A stretch of DNA of 41,001 nucleotides from Hofstenia miamia (lineage: Eukaryota > Xenacoelomorpha > Acoela > Hofsteniidae), in contig CABFPE010000542.1 of assembly GCA_900660155.1 (NCBI GenBank), forward strand, positions 3,768-44,768. Direction: 5' to 3'. Positions 33,000-41,001 of the stretch are shown here, one piece after another. A program made the translations under genes and the position numbers. Under the pieces are notes generated by a model. The model saw nothing but the letters and a program-made list of their open reading frames with translations, was not told the origin of the DNA and made no database searches. How positions within the stretch are numbered: position 1 is the stretch's first letter; each line of letters begins with the position of its first letter.

Positions 33000-33661
33000 A
33001 TACAGTAAGGAACCCACATAAATTAAAACTCAAAGATTGTAAGCAGTAGATTTATTTGAAATTCATATTGATAAGAAACTGAATTTTCAAAGTGAAGTTA
33101 GCAAGCGAATCATTAATGGCAAGAAATCTGTCATTTTTAAAGTACTTAAAGAAACGCGGTTGTTCAGCAACTGAACTAGAAATTGTTTATGAATCATATA
33201 AATATATATATATATATATATATAGTAAACAAGCTTGTGTACTCTCCATTGACCATTTGTGGATAGCCATATTACAAATTAAATACAATATCTCAGAAAG
33301 AGCTAGAAACCTTATTGGACGTGAAGTGAAGAAACCTTTAAATATTATCAATTATAGAATATTAAATGAACTTTAAAATATACTTAATAACCAAAGTCAT
33401 GTTTGACATCTATTTCTGAAAAATATAAAATGGGTTCTCGATGCACTGGAAAACTTACCTAAAGTCCGAACAGATTTTGGCAAGCGGTCATTTGCATTTA
33501 TTAGTGCAACACTTTTTTAATAAATTCCAGGATAATTTGTAAACTTAAGAATTTATTTTATCTTTCTATTTATATCATTATGAATTTCCAGGTACATGGA
33601 TTAAATAAACTTTACTTTACTTTACTTTTCTTTTCTTTACTTTACTTTACTTTACTTTACT
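33000..33661 (+). mobile_element. LINE 3' fragment with (TTTAC)n tail
   Basis: The conceptual translation has a thumb-type block (VDLFEIHIDKKLNFQSEVSK) near 33046-33105 and a C-terminal block (VRTDFGKRSFAFISATLF) near 33469-33520, in different frames. It is decayed. A (TA)n tract lies at 33203-33224. The 3' end is a TTTAC repeat (about 33608-33660), of the kind some LINEs carry as a tail. It is 5'-truncated and dead. Confidence 0.6.
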
Positions 33662-34179
33662 ACTAGACTTTAATAAAATATAGGTAAAGATTAAAAAAAT
33701 ATAACTAATAACAAATATTTACAAAAATTAAATGATTTTTTGCAGTCAATCTATAAACATAAAGGGAACAGTTATATCCATTGCTTTCATAAGAGAAATC
33801 ATCTAGAATACATACACTTTCTTTGATTTTCAAAGAAGTCAATGTTGTACTTCATGATCAGTAGATTTTTTTCGTTTTCTTAATTAAGTTTTTCTTAGTA
33901 AGTTTTGAGATTTTCGATTGTTTTTAAATTCAAATGAAACAGATTCTAAAATCTTTATTATATCACATTTACCACTAACTATTAATAAACATTATTTAAT
34001 TGATGATATAATGAAAATGGTATGAGTTTGTAGTAAATTAAAGCATTTTTGTATGCTAGATTAGTAAACCATTGTAAATATTATTTTAAAATCTCTCAAG
34101 TTTATCTATATCTGTAGAGTTTTCATACCAAATAAGAGAAGAATATGATACACTTGGTATGATAATTGAAACAGAAAAT
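33662..34179. other. AT-rich spacer between LINE fragments
   Basis: I recognise nothing here. It may include the decayed 3' part of the minus-strand LINE that follows. Confidence 0.5.
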
Positions 34180-34570
34180 TTTGTAAATTATGGTAAATTT
34201 GAAGTTAAATTTATTCGTAATTGTATTAATGACTCATTCGAGCTCTTAATTATTTGATAAATGTGATAAAACCAAAATAAATTATAGGATATATTAACTC
34301 CTAAATCTTCAATGTGTTTTGAACTTTTAATTTCTATTTTATGTGTTTTGTACGAAGAATTAATACTCATTAACTGAAGTTTGTTGAAGTTAAATTTTAT
34401 TTTATTATTCTTAGCCCATTTTATAATTCGATCAATATCAATCACTAAATCTTGAAAATTACTGTTTGAAATTTTTACATGGTTAGCAAAAATGTAACAA
34501 ATTGATTGACAAATATTTGTTAAATCTTTTATAAAACCTACAAACAGTATTGGAGCTAAAATGTTAATCC
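34180..34570 (-). mobile_element. LINE reverse-transcriptase fragment
   Basis: Minus-strand translation reads LAPILFVGFIKDLTN, then YIFANHVKIS, then DIDRIIKWAKNNKIKFN and IEDLGVNIS. This is RT motif B end, motif C and the following block of a non-LTR element. The catalytic FADD is changed to FANH, so it is inactive. Both ends are missing. Confidence 0.65.
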
Positions 34571-36031
34571 ATAGATGTAGCCTTTATAGATTAAGCTATG
34601 TGATCTTATGCACTTCTTAAAACTAGATTTACAAAATTCCTGAATTTCTTAGATTTTCGAACAATTTGATTTCTTTGAGATTAGTTATCTTATTCTTCTT
34701 GTATGCATACAGTTTTTTTGAAAAATCACGAGAACATTGATTCTATCCCCACTTACGATATTGCAGAAAGATTCGAGAACAATTAATATTGCAATTAACT
34801 ATTCAAAGGAATAGTTTCTGCCTAGGAGTTACTGTTCACATAGTTTGAATATGACATATCGTACTAATCTAAAACTGGAAGTGCTTTTCTAATTTGGAGA
34901 CGAGTGAAGAACGTTTTGCGACTCTTAAAAAGAAACCTAAAACGTATCTCCTCTGTCAACAATTGGAACTAAATACAACTACAATTTAAAGTACATGTAC
35001 TTCATATTCTAGTAACGTATTTGCATTACTTTTTGTACTGTAATTGCGCTTATAAGATACATACACTATATTTTTTCAATTTTAAACATATTTTTGAAAT
35101 CCCTTTATAGAGCATTGATGTCATGTCAACAATTCAATATTTTTGATTGAGTAAAGTCAAATTGTTAGCGTTCTAGACTTACTATTTGAAGGAGTGCATA
35201 CTTGATGAATTCAATGGCGTACGCAAGAGAGGACATTGTGGAGTGTCCTCCAGTCAGATTTTGATTGGTTAAATAAAAAATTTTTTGGCAAGAAAATTGA
35301 AAAATTTAAAATCTAATATCTTGAAATACAATTTTAGAGTCTATTTTGTCAATAATTTACAATTTTTTTGCCAATGCCTAAGATTTACTCCGTCAGAAAA
35401 TACTGCATACGCTCCTGGATAAATTCCATAAGATTTGAATAAAATTTAAGAGTTTTGTAAAAAAGAGTACAGATGAAATATCAAAGTGCCTTGTAGTAGG
35501 ATATTTGATACCACGACAATGAGAAATCAATGTCGTGTTTTCAGTGGGAAGTTTTTTAACACTGGTTTTCATCCACGCAAGCATCTACGTGTCATATTTT
35601 GGTTAGTTTAAACCCATAGCAAATACATGTATTTCTTGCTTTATGGAAGAGATTATTTGGAATTCTGCCGAACTCTACACTTACATCTCCAGAAGCATTG
35701 TGCCATGTTTTGAGATTTAATATTAAACTTTCTGAAGAAACAGGCAAAAATAGCTATGAAATATCTTTATTGCGATGGCATGTAGATTGATAGTCTATAT
35801 GTAGTATTTTATGGCTATGTATCACTTATTTTTATGGGGAAAAGCCAATCCATCCCTAGATATAATACTTGAACTAAGCACTTCAATTAATTAAAATACT
35901 GGTTCCATTCTTTTAAAGTGAACTTAGTAATGAAATGAAGATCATGTATTTCAAAATTGAATACATTTCGGATATTCCCAAATTAATACAACTAAGGAAA
36001 TTTGATTTATAAAATACACTTAAATTTGCAA
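34571..36031. other. AT-rich intergenic DNA upstream of the plus-strand KLHL10-like gene
   Basis: I recognise no gene. A stretch at 35210-35420 has ggcgtacgc near its left end and gcatacgct near its right end, perhaps an eroded transposon, but I could not pair the ends well. Confidence 0.5.
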
Positions 36032-36103
36032 ACATGCTAGCTTCCCGCCTACAAGTATGCTACAATATAAACTAAGAATAAAAATTGCGTTTGTAACTAA
36101 GTC
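36032..36103 (+). promoter_or_regulatory. Putative promoter of the plus-strand KLHL10-like gene
   Basis: ACATGCTA (36032-36039), CTTCCCGC (36041-36048), ATATAAACTAAGA (36065-36077) and GTAACTAAG (36093-36101) precede the ATG at 36104. All but the TATA-like part have counterparts in the same order upstream of the paralogue. TTCCCGCC matches an E2F-type core. ATATAAA could serve as a TATA box with a very short leader. Confidence 0.5.
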
Positions 36104-37999
36104 ATGGAAAACATCAATGAATGTTCAATTTCTCAAAAAGATGGGAAGATTATCTTGGATTGGGAATACCAGCCAGAAACTGAATCAATTGACAGCAATT
36201 CAATGTCTAACACATCCATAAATAGTATTATTGAAAATAACCATGAGTTAGATGTGTTTCGGGAATTGTTTCAAAAAGGTCATCTTTGTGATGTGCAAAT
36301 AAAGTTGAAGAATGATACATGTATCCGTGCCCATGGTATTATCTTAGCCTCAAAATCTACTTTTTTTAGAAGTTACTTGTTTAGTAATTGTCAGCAAAAA
36401 GGGAATTTGATCTTAAGATTTTCTGATATATGTGAAGAAACAATGAATTCTGTCTTGCGTTACATCTATGGAGACACCCTTGAACTATCATTGTGCAATG
36501 TTTGTGATATTTTAATTTGTGCAGATAGGTTTTCTATTGAAGGACTAAAAACCACTTGTATTCAATATATTCTTGAAAAAATTACAGAGGAAACTGCTGT
36601 GGAAGCTTGGCATTTTGCAGAAAGCCACGCATTTGAAGAGTTAAAGAACGTCTGTCAAAATTACATCTTATCAAATTTTGAAGCAATATCAAGAGATCAT
36701 TCCAAAACATTATGTGCATTGTCTGGAAAGGAATTACTTCAATTTGTAAAAAGTGACAAGCTTAAAGTTTCTTCAGAGAATGATGTTCTTCAGTGTATCA
36801 ATACATGGGCAACTAGCAATAATCATACTTTCCAGGATATATATATTTGCCAATTGTTGCTCAAGGGGGTTAGGCAATCAAAACTTGATCGGAAAAACCC
36901 ATTTGGAAAATTTCCCAAGCTTGAGAAGCATGTCAAAGAATGTGAATTTTGTAAGCGTTACTATAATTTACTATTGATACAAATTAGTACTGATACGGTC
37001 TCCCGAGAATTTGAATTCACTTTGAAAGAATACCAAAGATCAATTCTGTGGTACAGACCACGAGTTGCATATCAAGTAATTTTAGCAGTAGGAGGATGGA
37101 GTGGCCAGCAACCGTCTCCGTGCGTTGAGATGTATAATCCCCAAAGCGATCACTGGAGCATTTTGAAGTGGACGAATAATATATATCGCGCGTATCACGG
37201 ATTAATTCTTCTTAATGGTACTCTATATGTTGTTGGTGGATACGATGGTAGAGAACGCTTAAATACAATGCATGCTTTTGATAGACCAAACTTGAAATGG
37301 GTGGAACGAGCAACTATGCATGATAGACGTTGTTATGTGTGCGTCGTCAGTTGCAAAAACTACATTTATGCTATAGGAGGTCATGATGGTCTTCGAAGAC
37401 TTCGAACAGTAGAGAGATATAATCCAATCACTAACCAGTGGACTTACCTACAAAGTATGGCAGAAATAAGATCAGATGCTCATGCTGTTATGCTAGATGA
37501 TCTCATTTATGTTATTGGAGGATTCGATGGAGATGTAATCCATAGATCAATTGAAGTATACGATCCTTCAACAAATACGTGGTCATATTCTGTGTCAATG
37601 AAAACTCCCAGAAGTGGTGTTAAAGCAGTTGTACATAATGATACAATTTATGCAATTGGTGGATTTGATGGTAAAAAAAGATTGAAGACAATTGAATATT
37701 GGAATCGTAGTGAAAATTCCTGGGTTGTAATAGACACTGAAATGACAATAGCAAGGAGTAATTTTGGAATCACAGTCTGTGATAAGTTTATTGTTGTGAT
37801 TGGCGGATATGATGATGAACGTAATCAAACCACCTCTCATTGCGAAATGTTTTCATCGTCTGATCAGAAATGGCATTCAATGTGTTACTTGCCAAACATG
37901 GAAGGAATAAGTGCGCTTAGTGTAATTGTTGTAGAAGGCCTTGATGCTATCAATGAATATTCAAAGTCATCTACTTCGCTAACCGAAGGTAGTGGTTAA
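36104..37999 (+). CDS. KLHL10: KLHL10-like BTB-BACK-kelch protein (paralogue), 631 aa, intronless
   Basis: This is probably a cullin-3 substrate adaptor like its paralogue. BTB lies at about 53-153 (CDVQIKLKNDTCIRAHGIIL, YIYG), BACK at about 158-290 and six kelch repeats at about 328-613 (AVGGWSG, VVGGYDG, AIGGHDG, VIGGFDG, AIGGFDG, VIGGYDD). RAYHG, HDRRCYV, RSDAHA, RSGV and RSNFG are kept as in KLHL10. By hand count, the first 170 kelch residues are about 76% identical to the paralogue, but BTB is only about 51% identical. The segment after SKSTFFRS (about 91-106) is almost unrelated. The C-terminus lacks the RS run of the other copy. The reading frame is intact and has no intron. The start is supported by the conserved GTAACTAAG two bases before the ATG in both genes. 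Confidence 0.92.
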   Translation: MENINECSISQKDGKIILDWEYQPETESIDSNSMSNTSINSIIENNHELDVFRELFQKGHLCDVQIKLKNDTCIRAHGIILASKSTFFRSYLFSNCQQKGNLILRFSDICEETMNSVLRYIYGDTLELSLCNVCDILICADRFSIEGLKTTCIQYILEKITEETAVEAWHFAESHAFEELKNVCQNYILSNFEAISRDHSKTLCALSGKELLQFVKSDKLKVSSENDVLQCINTWATSNNHTFQDIYICQLLLKGVRQSKLDRKNPFGKFPKLEKHVKECEFCKRYYNLLLIQISTDTVSREFEFTLKEYQRSILWYRPRVAYQVILAVGGWSGQQPSPCVEMYNPQSDHWSILKWTNNIYRAYHGLILLNGTLYVVGGYDGRERLNTMHAFDRPNLKWVERATMHDRRCYVCVVSCKNYIYAIGGHDGLRRLRTVERYNPITNQWTYLQSMAEIRSDAHAVMLDDLIYVIGGFDGDVIHRSIEVYDPSTNTWSYSVSMKTPRSGVKAVVHNDTIYAIGGFDGKKRLKTIEYWNRSENSWVVIDTEMTIARSNFGITVCDKFIVVIGGYDDERNQTTSHCEMFSSSDQKWHSMCYLPNMEGISALSVIVVEGLDAINEYSKSSTSLTEGSG

Positions 38000-39169
38000 C
38001 TCAAATTTTCCAAACACTATTCACTTTTTAATCCAGAATTAATATTCAATTTGAAAGTTTTATCAGGAAATACTGTTAAAGTTTAATATTGGATTTTTTT
38101 ATTATATCAAAAATAGAATACCATTTTTATATTATAAAGCATGATATTTGTGGGCTTTGCTGTTGAAATAACAAAATAGTACAAACTATTTATAAAGTCA
38201 TCAAATTAATACACATTTTTTAATAGAATTTTAAAATATCTATGTTAAAATATCTCTCATTTTGAACCTAAGCCCTTTATAAGGTTAAAGTATTGTAGAT
38301 AAATTTGCGATCCAGCAGAAACAATCCAATTATTTGGTGATATACAATAATTTTGCAATACATAATCATTTATGCATGTCTTAGAATTCAGTACAAATAA
38401 ATTTAGTTGCGCTGAGACTATCACTTCTTGTAAAACTATGCAAAACCTCACTTCATAACCTTACGAGAAGTGGTAGTCTCAACGCAATATTATTTGGAAG
38501 CCAAAAATGTGTAGAATTTTTGGTTGCTTTCATTAGAACTGAAAGATTTTAGGTAGTGGATTCTTCTTTTTATAATGTGAAACCTATGGGCTTACTATGA
38601 TTGTGAGAAATACTGTTTGATGAGTATGAACGATCAATGAAATACCCGAAAACAACATTACTCAAATCATAATCGAAGGGGATTCTTCATGAAGTAAAAT
38701 CTTGTGAAAGAATGTCAGCATTCTAAATTTAAATGATTTATCTATGGCAATCAAAACAGCTCATTGCACTGTTAAATGAAACTCTTTAGTTCTAAAAAGG
38801 TAAAGCAATTAGTTTTTCATTTGTTGATTTCTCCAAAGATTTATGTTTAGTCTTTTAGGCAGAAGTATTAGTACTGCTGATTCATAATCAAATGTTCTTA
38901 GTAAGGTAGCATGGAAAATTTCGATAATAAAATTGATTGTAAGAAATTATTTAATAGACTGAAACATTATGGAGTTCCTTATTTTTAATATTTTGAGAAA
39001 AACATCATTATAGGTTTCTTATGAGATGGAGCGTTTAATGAGAACAAATCAGTATTGGAGCTTTTTTTTAAAAATTTAATGTTTTTTTAATAGTTTAAAT
39101 TACTTGAATAACTAGAAAATTGAAAGCATTCGAACTGTAAATCATTTCTTAAATTTGACATAATTACCG
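38000..39169. other. AT-rich intergenic DNA with the 3' flank of the KLHL10-like gene
   Basis: I see no clear AATAAA close to the stop and no gene. ctgagactatcacttct (38413-38429) and agaagtggtagtctcaa (38465-38481) form an imperfect inverted repeat around a 35-bp loop, perhaps a small folded transposon relic. Confidence 0.5.
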
Positions 39170-40048
39170 ATGCCTTCAACGCGAGCAGTCGGTCCTTGCG
39201 AGCGCGCTGTGCTTACGATGCTTAAAGCTACTTCACTCATTGCGTTACCTGAAGAGGAGTTAAGCAAAACTAAATTATTAGCTCCTCTCAAGAATCTCGG
39301 CAGAGATGAACTAATTATCCTGCTCAACATGCTAGCAGCCATTAAAGAAACTCCTTTTGAATCCACCCACCAAACTACACAAGTAACTCCAGAAATTAAT
39401 CATGCGCCGTCTCAAACACAAAAGAAAATACAGCGCCCGAAACACTTGAAAGAAGAAACTGAATTTCTTGCCATCAGATCGTCAATGTACCGTCATCTGA
39501 AAGCTCCGGGATTACTAAGAACTTCTACATGTGTTCATTCGCATCCGGGAGCCACCATGGAAGATTAGCTGATGTAATTCCGCTTTATATCCCGAATGCA
39601 ATAAATTAAAGAGAATTCTCATTACAATAGAAAGAAACGACTTAATGCAAATGAAAGATAAGATTTTGCAGATACGTATAAGAAATTAATTAATGTTAAT
39701 AAAACTAAATTTAGTTCAGCTAAAGTTTTCCTTGGTGAAATTGCTCCTTTTCCTAAGGACGAGGTATTAAACAAAAAATCCGCTGAACTAAATTTATTTA
39801 ATTAACAAAACGCCAAGCTGTTAAATTATACCGTTTTCGACAACTCTAACTGTTTTTATTTAGGACCTTCTGTTGAAAGAAGTTTATTCACGAGAAATGG
39901 AATCCACTACACTAAACAAGGTTATGCAACGCTTGCACGTTCTATCAAATTCTTTTTTAACACGCCGCCGAACCGCCTAGTTAATCAGCGATTACATAAT
40001 GAAAAGACGTACACCGCCAGCTCGAAATCTTTTATCTTACCGTTTCCG
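39170..40048 (+). pseudogene. SGNH-hydrolase-like ORF remnant, probably from a mobile element
   Basis: The first open part (39170-39568) has a leucine-rich N-terminal segment and then AIRSSMYRHLKAPG, similar to the block I region of SGNH esterases in transposon-borne proteins, and HSHPGATMED. Further on, about 39890-39950 reads TRNGIHYTKQGYATLARSI, which matches block V (D/N-G-x-H). SGNH/esterase domains occur in ORF1 of CR1-type LINEs and in other mobile elements. I cannot say which family this is. Base composition is higher in GC than the flanks. It is broken in a few places and split by the MITE at 40057. Confidence 0.5.
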
Positions 40049-40056
40049 CCTCAACA
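40049..40056. repeat. 8-bp target-site duplication, left copy
   Basis: The octamer cctcaaca directly precedes the MITE and is repeated exactly at 40906-40913. Confidence 0.9.
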
Positions 40057-40187
40057 CAGAGTTGGAACCGGCCAGAAATTTGAAGGCCGGGGCCGGTAGT
40101 TGGCCGGCAACAGCTAATACCGGCCGGTTTTCAGCCGGTTTTGGCCGGTAAATTATATTTGCAGTGTATATTTAATCTATGCAAGTA

Positions 40188-40218
<31 letters not shown>

Positions 40219-40905
40219 ACCATAAGCTGCTTTTACACTTGGCGATTCATAAAGCTGATATTGCATAACGCAAATTTCAATCTGTTATAACTATATTTCT
40301 AACAAAGCGCAATTTTGATATTTTCTATAACTTTAATCAGCTGTTTTCACTTTCAGTGAATGAAAAATTGTGAACGTTTCAGTTTTTATTTAGTTAGTTT
40401 ACTTTGCATGATAGTTAAAATATATAAAACATTGGTGTAGCATTTGACCCCGTTTAGCATTGAATGACTTATAAGTATACAAATAAGATTTAAGTAATAT
40501 TTCGCTAAAACTAAGTATACAGCGTAAATCTTATACATTATATTTTCAGTATTATAAACAGGTTCTTTTATAATTATTAGAAAACTGAAGTAAAATTACC
40601 TTATCAAAAAGCAGAACAACTCCGTTTTTAGCAAAATTTGGGAGAGATTCCAGAATGTAAATGTAATTATTATTCGAATTGCAATACTGTAAATTGCTCA
40701 TACTATAAATTTTTTTTCGAACTTTAGATTTTCATAGAAATTCCTCCCAAATTAAGCAAAGTATAAATTGTTTATAAAATAAAACAAGAATATTTTTTAT
40801 AATTTTGGCCAGTAAACGGCCGGTAATTTTACCGGCCTTTCATGAAATTTAAAAGCGACTGCAGGCCGGTAAATTGCCGGCCTGGCCCAACCGGTTCCAT
40901 CTCTG
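40057..40905. mobile_element. hAT-like MITE, 849 bp, with perfect target duplication
   Basis: The ends are CAGAGTTGGAACCGG and, reversed, CAGAGATGGAACCGG, with one mismatch in 15. Many GGCCGG/CCGGCC subterminal repeats lie just inside both ends. Exact 8-bp duplications of cctcaaca flank it, as for hAT elements. The interior is AT-rich, has a (TA)n tract near 40193-40218 and no ORF, so it is non-autonomous. The terminus CAGAGATGGAA is shared with the split hAT element at 1259 and 17287. Confidence 0.88.
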
Positions 40906-41001
40906 CCTCAACAACGGTTCTCGAACGCACGCCAACCATTTTTACATACGCCGCCCAACACCTTTGAACAATCCCCGCCAAAACATGCCTTACTTTCACC
41001 G
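40906..41001 (+). pseudogene. Continuation of the SGNH-like remnant to the window edge
   Basis: After the right target duplication the coding-like sequence resumes as a proline-rich stretch (QPFLHTPPNTFEQSPPKH). It runs off the window's right edge, so the element's end is not seen. Confidence 0.4.

Overview
The window looks like AT-rich animal DNA, probably from an invertebrate. The evidence is two KLHL10-type BTB-BACK-kelch genes, a CIP/KIP-type CDK inhibitor, degraded CR1/L2/Jockey-like LINEs, a Ty3/gypsy-type LTR element, several hAT-like miniature transposons and many (TA)n tracts. A tunicate or a cnidarian would fit, but I cannot fix the phylum from the sequence. Nothing looks bacterial or viral.

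Layout. Positions 1-17300 are a repeat complex. Its base is a head-to-tail satellite of degenerate tRNA-Ser(AGA) genes with a period of about 235 bp: three copies on the minus strand (7-526), two on the plus strand (1628-1908) and ten more on the plus strand (13242-16089). An old, broken Ty3/gypsy element with long LTRs (1909-13137) sits inside the array, and a 5'-truncated LINE lies antisense inside that element (about 6871-8480). A 209-base assembly gap (14551-14759) lies in the array. Two half-elements of one hAT transposon (645-1259 and 16256-17287) bracket the complex. Their end orientation and matching 8-bp flanks suggest that the stretch between two (TA)n tracts, about 610-16200, has been inverted.

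Positions 17300-29000 are mostly AT-rich intergenic DNA with three MITE-like elements (20791-21064, 25788-26167, 26347-26921). The one clear gene here is a small minus-strand CIP/KIP-family inhibitor (23408-23716) with a relatively CpG-rich upstream region.

Positions 29000-38000 hold two divergently transcribed, intronless KLHL10-like paralogues (minus 29671-31575; plus 36104-37999), with LINE remnants beside and between them. Short promoter motifs are shared in the same order upstream of both, which points to duplication of DNA including the promoter. KLHL10 proteins are substrate adaptors for cullin-3 ubiquitin ligases, in mammals in late spermatids. The CDK inhibitor is a separate cell-cycle gene, and no operon-like link is implied.

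Positions 39170-41001 hold a comparatively GC-rich remnant encoding an SGNH-hydrolase-like protein, probably from a mobile element. An 849-bp hAT-like MITE with a perfect 8-bp target duplication has split it, and it runs off the right edge.
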